A stretch of DNA of 64,000 bases from Roseovarius arcticus. Lineage in GTDB: Bacteria; Pseudomonadota; Alphaproteobacteria; Rhodobacterales; Rhodobacteraceae. The notes under the pieces are model-generated. The model was not told the origin of the DNA, ran no database searches, and saw only the letters and a program-made list of their open reading frames with translations. Both the position numbers and the translations under genes were made by a program. The DNA lies in contig NZ_SZZN01000001.1 in NCBI RefSeq assembly GCF_006125015.1, positions 2,604,001 to 2,668,000 on the forward strand. The letters are read 5' to 3'. This document shows positions 7,607 to 16,189 of the stretch, one piece after another. The stretch's first letter is position 1. Each line of letters starts with the position of its first letter.

Positions 7607-7882
7607 CTAGGCATTCAGATCATGCGTTCGCTCCAGCTTCCTTTCTCGGTACAGAAGACCCCAGCGCAATGCATGCTGGCAAATGAACGATCTGACGGTT
7701 CTCAGTTTCTTTGCAGAGACCGCCTGCAACGCAAGCAACAAGTGTTCCGATTGTGAAGGCTTTGATACTATCGCTGCATCTATCCCCATGATGACTTGAC
7801 CATCAAAGGGAGTTTTCCCCGTATGAACTACGATGGGACAGAAAAATCCGCTAGCGCACCGGTAATGTAACAACAGCACCAT
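7607..7882 (-). pseudogene. Second truncated receiver-domain copy
   Basis: Contains FFCPIVVHTGKTPFDGQVIMG, cut here at 7840 and continuing into IDAAIVSKPSQSEHLLLAL, the Thr and Lys motifs of a response-regulator receiver. The phospho-acceptor Asp half is missing, so it cannot work as a receiver. Over about 160 bases it matches the left-edge copy (1-170) closely, with one indel. Presumed remnant of a duplication. Confidence 0.6.
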
Positions 7883-7959
7883 TCTGACGAATTTTAACCA
7901 CAGATCCCTGCCAAACTTGGAATCAATACATTACATATTGATGAACAAGGGTTGAATTG

Positions 7960-8475
7960 ATGGGACTAAGTGACTTAAGGCGAGCGAACAAACATATTGT
8001 TTGCAAAGTCGAAAGTGCCAGCTTCAACCTGAACTGCGATGCCTTTTCGGACGACAATTACCGTGACATTCAGTTCATCCTGCCGCTGGAGAGTATCAAT
8101 GTCACTGAAGGTTTGATGCGTGGCGACGAGTTAAGGTCTGATGTCGACATCGTCGCGGGCGACGAATATCGTATCGCTTGCAACGCCTCTTGGAGTGCGG
8201 CCAAAGTATCCGACTTTCGGGGCCAATGGTCACTGAAACTTGAGCACGTGGAGATAGGTCAAAGGCACATTCAGATCACGCAAAAGTTAATCATCAATCT
8301 TATTTCTGATGACGGGGTGATAGTTAGAGCCATCCTGTTTACGCTTAGCGGTAAACTGAAGTTCAAACCGCTACTTTGGGTTGCGAGCAAGCTTTCTTCA
8401 GAGCGGAGTTACACAGTCATCCGCGTGAAGGAGGTTCCAGACGGCATTTTTGCAGAACTCACGCTTGGAGCTTAA
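7960..8475 (+). CDS. Unknown protein, about 171 aa
   Basis: Complete ORF with ATG at 7960 (a TTG three bases earlier is in frame) and terminal TAA. The product is mixed alpha/beta and soluble, with conserved-looking blocks such as DIVAGDEYRIACNASW and GQWSLKLEHVEIG. No signal peptide; one hydrophobic stretch (LLWVASKL) is too short to be a membrane segment. No family recognised. Neighbours are remnants, so context does not help; the intact length among decayed genes hints it is still in use. Confidence 0.5.
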   Translation: MGLSDLRRANKHIVCKVESASFNLNCDAFSDDNYRDIQFILPLESINVTEGLMRGDELRSDVDIVAGDEYRIACNASWSAAKVSDFRGQWSLKLEHVEIGQRHIQITQKLIINLISDDGVIVRAILFTLSGKLKFKPLLWVASKLSSERSYTVIRVKEVPDGIFAELTLGA

Positions 8476-9002
8476 GCTCCCTTTTCCCCGTTAGCTTCGG
8501 GCCAGGGGCAGGATCTCGGCGGTGCCGAGGGCCGAAAAGGAATTCGGAAGGGCGATATGGACAGTAAATTTCTGCGGTTTAGCAGTCTGGACCTGTCGCG
8601 GCCTAAAACTCTGAATCCTGACGGCCCAAAGTTGGGTGGCAGCGCAATTGTCAGGCGCACTTTATTTTAGACTGAGGGATTCCACGGGGGAGCAGGTCAG
8701 CGCGAATGTTTCGCACGCGAAACATTTTCCGCCACTTAGTACGGCTCTGAAAAGAGGCAACTGCTCCCACCTAACCAGAATCTATGGCCTAATTCCAAGA
8801 CCCAAGTCTGCATTTTGGCTGTGGCTGTGGCTGTGGCTGTGCGATTGACGGTCGAAAAGAATATCTCGGGGAATTAGTCTGCGCTGACGTTAGATACTAT
8901 TTTCGCTCCCACGCCAATTTTTATCCGTGCCCGTGTATCAAGCGCTTTGAATTGTTGATAAGCCACTTTGAATAGATCTATACGATTCGGGATCCTACAA
9001 AA
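8476..9002. other. Intergenic stretch with IS-end debris and a hexanucleotide repeat
   Basis: No convincing gene. Bases 8605-8655 resemble 9658-9706, the distal end of an IS3-type element (shared CTGA-GGC and GTTGGGTGGCAGC-type stretches), so this is probably another IS end. Four tandem GCTGTG units lie at 8817-8841. Confidence 0.5.
8817..8841. repeat. Hexanucleotide tandem repeat, (GCTGTG)4
   Basis: Four perfect GGCTGT/GCTGTG units in non-coding sequence; a slippage-prone tract. Confidence 0.85.
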
Positions 9003-9326
9003 TTAGCCCCCAGCGGACCCAGTGTGCTTTACCCCAATGGGCTGGGTCTCTTCCTTCGCACTTTCTTGTTTTCCCCAAATTGGTGGAAACCGCCATGCCT
9101 TTAATCTTTTCGTATCCGTCATACTAATAAAGTACCGGCGTGCCTGATCCGTTTGACCATACTTCTCGATATAACTTGATAGAATTGTTTCTAGCTCTGC
9201 TATCCTTTTCTTCGACATCAGTGCCTCATCAAATTTCAACTTAAGCGCACTCTCTCTAACTTTTCTTAACAAAAAGTTAATGTACACGGTAAAACCTAAG
9301 CGTTGCTGGGTAGGATGATCTTTCAT
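9003..9326 (-). CDS. Unknown 107-aa protein, helical
   Basis: Basic, strongly helical N-terminal two thirds (LRKVRESALKLKFDEALMSK and RIAELETILSSYIEKYG), then a tail with KRLKAWRFPP. There is no signal peptide or membrane segment. A decayed paralogue lies at 11540-11850 in the same orientation (shared SEAVMSRKKVAELAKILSS and ARRY), so this family was duplicated locally. Function unknown; the coiled-coil character would suit a DNA-binding accessory or partner protein, but that is a guess. Confidence 0.5.
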   Translation of the reverse strand: MKDHPTQQRLGFTVYINFLLRKVRESALKLKFDEALMSKKRIAELETILSSYIEKYGQTDQARRYFISMTDTKRLKAWRFPPIWGKQESAKEETQPIGVKHTGSAGG

Positions 9327-9435
9327 GAAGTGAATCTAGTGTAGGCGAATGATTTGACTGCCCTTTTGCTGCATTCTAGGCAGCAGACCGTCGACACGAG
9401 TGATTTTGCAGATGGTAATGCGGGCAGTGTGCCTA

Positions 9436-9690
9436 AAAGACAAGCCGGCCGAAAATTGATTTATAGAAGCGTTCAACAGCAAGTTCCGCGCAGAGTGCCT
9501 GAGCCCCCACTGGCTCTCGACGCTTGCAGATGCGCCGAAAAACTTGGAGGACTGGCATAGAGACTACAACGAGATTCGGCCACGCAGCGCGATCGGATAC
9601 AACATTCCGGTCGACATCGATAATCGCGGCAGCGAAACCAGTCCCAGCCGTTCTCAGAGGCTAAAATCTGCATACTGACGGTTCAAGGTT
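9436..9690 (+). pseudogene. IS3-family transposase C-terminal remnant
   Basis: The frame gives AENxFIEAFNSKFRAECLS, HWLSTLADAPKNLEDWHRDY and NEIRPRSAIGYN, the usual end of IS407/IS3-type OrfB with the last catalytic Glu region. An early stop and the missing front part show it is a fragment. The following bases match an IS end also seen at 8605-8655. Confidence 0.7.
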
Positions 9691-9757
9691 GGGTAGCAGC
9701 ACATTTGCTCCAATGCCTCTGGCGCCGGTTAGGGAAACTTGGGGCTCAGGTCAGACG

Positions 9758-11017
9758 CTATCCCATGAGAAGGCCAGCAACTGGCCTGCCATGTTTGTCC
9801 ACCGCTCTGCTTTCCGCCATGGTGATCACGTGATCCGTCGCCATTTTTGCGCGCTCTGCCTTTGTGCCTTGCAGCGTTATTGGCCCCCCAACCGATACGC
9901 CTATCCGTGTGCCATACACAGAAGCGTTGCCTTGGAGCCTTCTTTCAATGTTCTTCTCGATGATAATCGCAGGCAGTTGGTTTGCAGAATTAACAGCAAT
10001 CAGAAGGGTTGCGTTGTCGGTGTAGGCCATCACGGTTTGGTCAACACCAAGACAATCGGCCGCTACCGCTGAAACATCTTGGAGGAGCGAGACAAACTCT
10101 TGGGGTGAGGATCGCATCTGATCTGCTTCGATACCATCTATGATTGCGGCGAAAACTTGGATGTCTGTCACTCTTGTGCGGGGTGATTGGGTAAGATAAT
10201 TTGAGAAGGCTGTGTGATCGATGAGACTTTTCACAACTTCGAGACGTAACCCGTCGGGCAATTCGAAGCCGTAGCAACGAATTGGACTCCAACCGTATCC
10301 CGTGCCTTCCTGTTTGCCATGGCTCGGCTCTCTCTGCACGTGGATCGCTTTCTGTGCCATCCGCAAGCGGGTGCCTAGCTCTTCAATTATGAATGGCTTG
10401 GTGGCATAATCAGTCGCACCGGCTCGGTAAGCGTCACCCATATGTGAAATGTCGCGCATCGCAGTCAGCATGACGATCGGCGTCTGGCAATATTGGGGTA
10501 ACTGGCGAACACGTTTGCAAAGTTCGATACCATCCATTCCCGGCATGTTGATGTCGAACAAGAGGCAGTCGAAAATCATTCTGGTGTCGGCCAACAATCT
10601 CAGCGCCTGTTCAGCCGATGCAGCAGGAATAACTTCGAAAAAACCTACCTTCGCCGCAATCTTCGGTATTAGCTCCAGAATGAATGGGTCGTCATCGACG
10701 ACAAGAATTCTCATTGAGGCGTTGATAGCCGCGCCCTGCTGTCTGGCCGAGGACTCACAAGAGCGCAGATATCCGGTCTCGTTCCAGTTGCCTTTGGCAG
10801 GTGGGGCTTCGCCGTGATTAATAAAGATGCCAGAGATCAACCGGGCAACAGGCAGCAGGATCACGGCGAAGGAGCCGACCAAGGTGTAAAGGCCTAGCGC
10901 TAGCCAGACTGTTGCACCAACGAGAAGGGCAGTAACGGATGCGAGCAGACCCGCAACGGCACCGACCAAGACATATCCAACTATCAAATGAGCATCTCCG
11001 ACAATTCGATCTACCAT
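9758..11017 (-). CDS. Membrane-anchored response regulator with degenerate GGDEF-like C-terminus
   Basis: 419 aa. Residues about 10-66 form two strongly hydrophobic segments, unusual for a response regulator. A linker leads to a receiver domain starting MRILVVDDDP at 102, with the phospho-acceptor Asp near 154 (LLFDINMPG), Thr in VMLTA and Lys 207 (YATKPF). The C-terminal 200 residues end in RIGVSVGGPI and AKMATDHVITMAESRA, which recall the closing strands and helix of GGDEF domains, but no GGDEF signature is visible, so cyclase activity is unlikely. An alternative start at 10714 would give a plain soluble regulator, but the whole upstream frame is open and hydrophobic. No kinase gene is adjacent. 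Likely a membrane-localised phospho-relay output or sink. Confidence 0.75.
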   Translation of the reverse strand: MVDRIVGDAHLIVGYVLVGAVAGLLASVTALLVGATVWLALGLYTLVGSFAVILLPVARLISGIFINHGEAPPAKGNWNETGYLRSCESSARQQGAAINASMRILVVDDDPFILELIPKIAAKVGFFEVIPAASAEQALRLLADTRMIFDCLLFDINMPGMDGIELCKRVRQLPQYCQTPIVMLTAMRDISHMGDAYRAGATDYATKPFIIEELGTRLRMAQKAIHVQREPSHGKQEGTGYGWSPIRCYGFELPDGLRLEVVKSLIDHTAFSNYLTQSPRTRVTDIQVFAAIIDGIEADQMRSSPQEFVSLLQDVSAVAADCLGVDQTVMAYTDNATLLIAVNSANQLPAIIIEKNIERRLQGNASVYGTRIGVSVGGPITLQGTKAERAKMATDHVITMAESRAVDKHGRPVAGLLMG

Positions 11018-11224
11018 TAAAACAACCTAACGTTGTTACTTAAGTTTGCCAATCAGTTCCGGACAGCATGCTTGGCACGTATTTTCTCCCTTGTTACGCG
11101 GGTTATAAAGTGGCCATATGAAAAGAGTCGCTCAACTTAAGGACGACATAGTTCGTAACATGAATGTTTGGTAACTACCTCGCTCAAAGCGCTGCCGCAG
11201 AGGTATTCCTGCAAAGTCAGCTGT

Positions 11225-11445
11225 TGTCTTGTTACATAACCGGAGCCAACTATGATCGCAGAAATTCAGACCTATTATCGATAAAGCTCGAGGCTGAGAG
11301 CCAACGACTAGAGCATTCAGTGTCGGATCTGACACTGGATAATCTGATCCTGACTGTGGCTGCTCTGCGAAACCTCTAAGCCTTTCCCTCTGCCGACGAT
11401 GCATTGATCATGTGCGGCAAGCCCTAGCGACGTGACCGATTTTGA
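11225..11445 (+). pseudogene. IS3-family OrfA remnant
   Basis: The end of the frame (SVSDLTLDNLILTVAALRN) matches the OrfA tail of the IS3 copies at 37939-38217 and 43215-43493 (AVSDLTLDKMILTEAARGN), and the bases that follow match the junction into OrfB (CATTGATCATGTGCGGCA). The front half is scrambled. Confidence 0.65.
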
Positions 11446-11539
11446 CGCCATGTCGCACTATTCAGCGTTGAAACTCGGGTTGATCCCCGATCATGAACAT
11501 CTCCTTGTTCCCAAACCTGGGAGTTAAGGAAAATGTCGC

Positions 11540-11850
11540 GCGAGAAACGGCATATCTACAGTTTAGCTCCCGCTGACTACGTATTCTCGCATTCTCCAGA
11601 TTGGTGAAATCCACCATAATCTTCAGTCTTTTCGTTTCTGACATATTAATAAATATCGGCGCGCTTTGTCCTTTTGACCCGGCTTTTCAATTTAACTCGA
11701 CAAGATCTTTGCTAGTTCGGCAACCTTTTTCCGCGACATCACGGCCTCACTGAATTCCAACTTAGCCTCACTTTGCCTGGCCTTTATTAACAAATGGTTA
11801 ACGGACTCAGAATAGCCTTAACATTACTGGTTAGGATGCACTTTTATGAA
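11540..11850 (-). pseudogene. Decayed paralogue of the 107-aa gene
   Basis: The translated minus strand gives QSEAKLEFSEAVMSRKKVAE and LAKILSS followed by a stop, then IEKPGQKDKARRY and, after a frame change, MSETKRLK. Each block aligns with the intact gene at 9003-9326. Two stops and one frameshift make it dead. Confidence 0.65.
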
Positions 11851-11870
11851 ATAAAGATAGGAGACTTTCG

Positions 11871-12851
11871 ATGGAACACAATTTTGATCGCTCCAACGAG
11901 CGTATGGCTACTGCGATACAATTGGTGAGCACTTCTGCTGATGCTCGGGAGCAACTGAAAGCAGAATACCACAAGCGGTCTGATGCCGCGTTTGCCCCAG
12001 AGACGTTGAGAAATTTCCGACAGATTACAGCCATGTTCTGCAGTTGGTGTCGTGAAAAAGGCTATGATGCAGCCCCTCCGGTCGACCCCAAGGCGGTAGC
12101 CGCTTATGTTGATTACCTAGGAGGTAAGGTTAGGAGCACTGCGATTGGGGTCCGGCTTTGGGCTATCTCGGAAATGCATAGGGCTCAATTTCAGCCTTCA
12201 ACCTGTAACCACCGGCTAGTCGAACTAGCGGTGAAGGCAGTGAAGCGTAAGTATGGTGCTGCAGTCCGACTAGCGCCGCCACTTGGAAAAAAAGAGATGA
12301 TTGAGACAATTCAGAAATTAGGTAGCAGCCGATTGGAATTACGAGACAAGGCAGTACTCTGGGTTGCAACTGACAGTGGGTGTCGTGCGTCCAAGATTGT
12401 GGCTTTCAAGGTGAAAGATCTGGTTCGCCAAGATGACGGATCGAGCTTGCTCTATGTTAGCAGATCCAAAACAGATCCGTACGGAGAGGGTGCCTATTCA
12501 TTTTTATCTGAGGCCGGGACGGAGGCTGTTTTGCGCTGGATTGAAACCGCTGGATTAGAATCTAGCGACCCTATTATTACCAAATCGCAGCCCAACTCGC
12601 AAATCCGGCACATGGACCCCGCAACGATATCGCGCATTCTCAAGCGATGCACAGGGCGATCGGAAGTATCTGCGCACAGCACGCGTGTAGGCGGAGTTCA
12701 AGATGCTTTCAGGCTTAGATGTGATCTATCATCCATCATGGTCGCAGGTCGCTGGAGTTCGCCCGAAATGCCTGACCGTTACGGTCGGCGCATCATGGCA
12801 AGCCAATCGACTTCAGCTCAAGTATCGGCTGCGTTCAGCAAATCACGGTGA
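11871..12851 (+). CDS. Tyrosine recombinase / site-specific integrase
   Basis: 326 aa, full length for a simple tyrosine recombinase. The N-terminal core-binding domain (about 40-130) precedes a catalytic domain with Arg 172 (GCRASKIVAF), Lys 200 (SRSKTDPYGEG), His 269 and Arg 272 (SAHSTRVG), Trp 295 (AGRW) and nucleophile Tyr 304 (PDRYGRR). The set looks catalytically complete. An AGGAG ribosome site precedes the ATG. It resembles the stand-alone integrases of Rhodobacteraceae islands and plasmids. Surrounded by IS debris; it may have driven one of the insertions here, but no attachment site is obvious beside it. Confidence 0.85.
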   Translation: MEHNFDRSNERMATAIQLVSTSADAREQLKAEYHKRSDAAFAPETLRNFRQITAMFCSWCREKGYDAAPPVDPKAVAAYVDYLGGKVRSTAIGVRLWAISEMHRAQFQPSTCNHRLVELAVKAVKRKYGAAVRLAPPLGKKEMIETIQKLGSSRLELRDKAVLWVATDSGCRASKIVAFKVKDLVRQDDGSSLLYVSRSKTDPYGEGAYSFLSEAGTEAVLRWIETAGLESSDPIITKSQPNSQIRHMDPATISRILKRCTGRSEVSAHSTRVGGVQDAFRLRCDLSSIMVAGRWSSPEMPDRYGRRIMASQSTSAQVSAAFSKSR

Positions 12852-12944
12852 GAGTTGATCGATACTCTGCACTTATATAGATGCTCAGAATGAACATTGC
12901 CCTAAGTTCATTTCAGCACTGTGCGGAGTCCTTGGGGTTAAATC

Positions 12945-13140
12945 TTTGGTCTTAGACTGCCATCTTGTCCATCATCATTCCCTGGAAAAACTCCGTCGGG
13001 GTTAGGTTTGCCAAGGCTAATGTGGCCTACGCCAACTGTATTCCTCCTGCCATTCTTCAAGTGTTTCGCGGGCATCGCGCAACGTCCCGAACAGCGTTTC
13101 GTTAGGTCATTCGCCTCGCAGCTTATATCCACTCCAATTC
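12945..13140 (-). pseudogene. IS3-family transposase C-terminal fragment
   Basis: The frame reads LNETLFGTLRDARETLEEWQ and EEYSWRRPH, then a stop and frame change, and SALANLTP-like bases before the end. This is the C-terminal Glu region of an IS3-type OrfB. Fragment only. Confidence 0.65.
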
Positions 13141-13379
13141 CGCCACAGTGCTAGGACCAGATACCTTCATGCGCGAAGTGCATCATTCCGGACGTTGCCT
13201 CAATGTTTGGCTTCCATGGCTGGGCACTATTGCGTGGCGGAATGAATGCGTCCGCACCGCGGTCAGAGATGGCATTATGGCATCCGCGCGTATTAATGCT
13301 CCATCTGCCGTCTCGCTGCCAATCTCCTGGTCGCGAGGGGTCTGATTGAGCATATGAGGTAACATTGTTGCATCCCGGC

Positions 13380-13830
13380 ATTGCTGCCGCGGCACGGGCG
13401 CGAGCCAAGCCGCAAAGTCACGCCCTCGGCGGTAGGTCTTGAGGCGGCGCGAGGGCAACCAGAGCCGTGGCGATTAATGGCCCTATCACCGGAATTCTAA
13501 TCAGAATGCGCCCCACCTTATTCTCTTTGGCACGCATGCTGATCTCAGCGTGAGCTTGGCGATCTGGTCGTCGAGGCAGGTCTTCGTTTCAACGAGGACC
13601 GGCAACGTCGCCTAGGCTTCCTCGGGCAAGCCGCTTGCAGGATCCTCTATGATTGCAATCAGACGCTTCGCTTTCGGTGCCCCCTGTGGAACCACCTCGC
13701 CGAATTCCATCAGGTGACCTAGCGTCAAGCCAAAGGCGTGCTTTCAGCACGACGCGCATCGAACGCTTAAGTGCGCTGCCCGATCAATAGCTCCCGGACC
13801 CGAAGACCATCGCCGCCGGTATCATTCTAG
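13380..13830 (-). pseudogene. IS110-family transposase fragment
   Basis: Three pieces of an IS110 transposase can be read in shifting frames: LRRHLMEFGEVVPQGAPKAK with RLIAIIEDPASGLPEEA, then RAKENKVGRILIRIPVIGPL with IATALVALAP, then YRRGRDFAAWLAPVPRQQ. The order is right for the linker and Tnp20 part of the family. Two frameshifts and missing ends show it is dead; it is a different lineage from the intact IS110 at 47198. Confidence 0.65.
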
Positions 13831-13839
13831 CGGTTCAGG

Positions 13840-14130
13840 TCTTGTGCTTCCAGCCAGACGTTCAACTCATCGAAGCTGCCAAACCTGGACGCAGGCACGA
13901 GAAAGTTCCGCCGCCCAAAGCCGCCTCTCATCGACGCTGCGCATCGCTTGTCGGCCAGCAGATTACACCTTTGACGTTGCCGCTATCGTTGCCCTTGCCG
14001 GGCCTACCGAACTTGTCGCCAAACAAGTAGTACAACTGCAACTCTGAAAAGACCCACATGCGTAACCGGGTACCGTCCAATGCCCGGCAGTGCCTGTTCT
14101 TATATGCCCAAGAGGAGCCAAGGATCTTCG
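13840..14130 (-). pseudogene. IS21-family IstA fragment
   Basis: The frame gives LYYLFGDKFGRPGKGNDSGN, followed by VKG, then a frame change to MRGGFGRRNFLVPASRFGSF and DELNVWLEAQ, the segment after the catalytic domain of IstA. No istB follows. Confidence 0.65.
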
Positions 14131-14483
14131 TCATCGTGATCATTGTATTGTCATACAGGATCAATACTTGGACGCCACCGATGAACGCACCAGCAGAGGC
14201 ATGCCGGTCGCAGAAGGCTTCTTCGGTCCCGCCGAATAGGCTTCAGGGCATTGTTTTACGCAGGCCAATTCCTTGTGCGATAGCTCAGGAGAGTCTTATC
14301 TGTGCATTCTATCATACTGAATCTTCAGCACAAATCCTCATCAGACGGCCACTTTCGCAACAAAGCATTGCAAAAATATACAACCTTTAGTATCATTAGT
14401 TAGATGATACACACGTACAGGTTGTTGCGCTTTCCTGTTGTTATCACAAATCTACATATCGAACATTTAAGAAGGGAAATGAG

Positions 14484-16049
14484 ATGGCAACAACAGGCGT
14501 GCGCTCGACGGGTGGATATCAAAATCTTGCAGCTACGGGAACGGAGGGTCTCAGTGGTGGTGACGGCGATGATACACTTGAAGCGTCGGTAGCGGAAAGT
14601 GGACAAGTCCATTTGTTCGGTGGAATTGGGGACGACACTTTCATTTTGGATTTGACTAACAACAGCGGCCGACAAGGACATCATGCGTATGGTGGTGAAG
14701 GCTCGGATACGTTCAATTTTACGAACGTCCATCTAGTCAATTCGCCTGTGGTTGGTCGCTTAAATGATTTTGAGCCAAGCCGGGATGTGATCAAAATTGA
14801 AGGTCAAGTCATTGATTTGAAGAATCTGCCCTCAACGATAGCTCTTACAGATGGAAGTAGTATAATAGTTCGGGTTGTTGAACACATGTCTACCGGCACT
14901 TCGAATAGTGCCGATGTATTGGGGCTGGGGCCTCAGCATTTCTTGCAGATTGGTGACAACGTTTTCTATGCATTAGATGGTGCGCGAAATGGCGGCACGG
15001 AACACCACTTTATAAATGTTCCAAGCCCCTCAGATCTCACAGAAGTTATATACCTTAACGAAGTTAATTTTGTTCCTTTTGATTTCTACGATGATTTGGA
15101 TCTGCGAATTCGGGTCGTCAAACATAGTGATGATGATTTTAACGGATGGAAGATATCAGAGTATATTCGCGGTCATGTGAATGGGAATATCGACGGGGAA
15201 GCAAGTGGTGCACATGAAACTATTTTTGCAGACAACGGAAACGACATCGTAGATGGTGCGACCGGCGACGATTTGATCTATGGCGGCAATGGAAATGATT
15301 TAATTGCAGGCGGAATCGATCACGATACATTACACGGAGAGCTTGGAAACGACAGGCTTTGGGGTGGAAGTGGAAATGACTCCTTAATTGGAGGGGACGG
15401 GAATGACACATTGGACGGTGGGTCAGGAAATGACACGCTTAAAGGTGGATCCGGCGACGATGACATCTTTGGCGGAAACCAAGACGACTTGATCTACGGA
15501 AACGGTGGTGCAGACAGCCTACTCGGAGGTTTAGGTGACGACGAGATACGCGGAGGAAGTCACGATGACACGCTTCACGGCGGGGATGGAGCCGATATAC
15601 TAAAGGGAGAAAACGGAAACGACCTGCTTTATGGGGAAGCTGGGGATGATGCGCTCTCGGGGGCCAATGGAAATGATACCATTCTAGGTGGCGAGGGTGA
15701 CGACAAACTCTATGGCCGGGCCGATAATGACCTCCTAGAGGGAGATGAAGGAGACGATCGCATTCAAGGTGACGGCGGAAACGACACTATGTGGGGCGGG
15801 AGCGGCGCCGACAGATTCGTGTTTAAAGACGGTGACGGAAGCGATGAAATCGGAGATTTCAATGTCTCGGAAATTGGTGAGGTTATCGATTTGTCTGACA
15901 TTTCCAAGATCACCAGCTTTACCGACTTAATTGCCAACCATGCAACTGACGTAGGTCCCGACCTCGTCATAGATACGGGCGGCGGCAATCAGTTTAGAAT
16001 TTATGATGTTCTCATGGCTGATCTCAGCGCTGACGACTTTGTATTCTGA
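14484..16049 (+). CDS. RTX (hemolysin-type calcium-binding repeat) secreted protein
   Basis: 521 aa. After an N-terminal part (1-250) with a few early GGxGxD units and no recognisable enzyme domain, residues about 255-450 are nearly continuous glycine/aspartate nonapeptides (GGxGxDxLx), which bind calcium outside the cell. The C-terminus ends in a hydrophobic DFVF tail after DLSADD, typical of type I secretion signals. There is no N-terminal signal peptide. It lies just upstream of a T1SS ABC transporter and adaptor, so it is their likely substrate, perhaps an adhesin or matrix protein. Ribosome site GAAGGGA. The gene is visibly more AT-rich than the transporter genes, hinting at a separate origin. 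Confidence 0.85.
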   Translation: MATTGVRSTGGYQNLAATGTEGLSGGDGDDTLEASVAESGQVHLFGGIGDDTFILDLTNNSGRQGHHAYGGEGSDTFNFTNVHLVNSPVVGRLNDFEPSRDVIKIEGQVIDLKNLPSTIALTDGSSIIVRVVEHMSTGTSNSADVLGLGPQHFLQIGDNVFYALDGARNGGTEHHFINVPSPSDLTEVIYLNEVNFVPFDFYDDLDLRIRVVKHSDDDFNGWKISEYIRGHVNGNIDGEASGAHETIFADNGNDIVDGATGDDLIYGGNGNDLIAGGIDHDTLHGELGNDRLWGGSGNDSLIGGDGNDTLDGGSGNDTLKGGSGDDDIFGGNQDDLIYGNGGADSLLGGLGDDEIRGGSHDDTLHGGDGADILKGENGNDLLYGEAGDDALSGANGNDTILGGEGDDKLYGRADNDLLEGDEGDDRIQGDGGNDTMWGGSGADRFVFKDGDGSDEIGDFNVSEIGEVIDLSDISKITSFTDLIANHATDVGPDLVIDTGGGNQFRIYDVLMADLSADDFVF

Positions 16050-16130
16050 ACAACTAGATCTGCTGAAATAAGTCTCTTGGAAGCCAAAAAAGTTGGAACA
16101 TTCTGATCATTGCTCATCGTATTCCACCGA

Positions 16131-16167
16131 CGCCGACACTTATCATCCCGACAGATAAGTGTCGGCG
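16131..16167 (+). terminator. Perfect 14-bp stem-loop between rtx and the T1SS genes
   Basis: CGCCGACACTTATC and its exact inverse flank a 9-base loop. There is no T-run after it, so it may act as an attenuator or mRNA processing site that separates the high-output rtx message from the transporter message rather than as a simple terminator. Confidence 0.6.
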
Positions 16168-16189
16168 AATATTGCAAAACGACACCAGC

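Larger units (their letters stand above)
12852..14483. other. IS graveyard without intact genes
   Basis: About 1.6 kb. Fragments of at least three transposase families are listed separately (IS3 at 12945, IS110 at 13380, IS21 at 13840). I found nothing recognisable in 13141-13379 or in 14131-14440; the latter is AT-rich and probably carries the promoter of the RTX gene. Confidence 0.6.

Noticed and set aside
15220..15411. Minus-strand ORF rich in His/Arg within the RTX gene
   Set aside because: It is the antisense shadow of the GGxGxD repeats and has no start context of its own.
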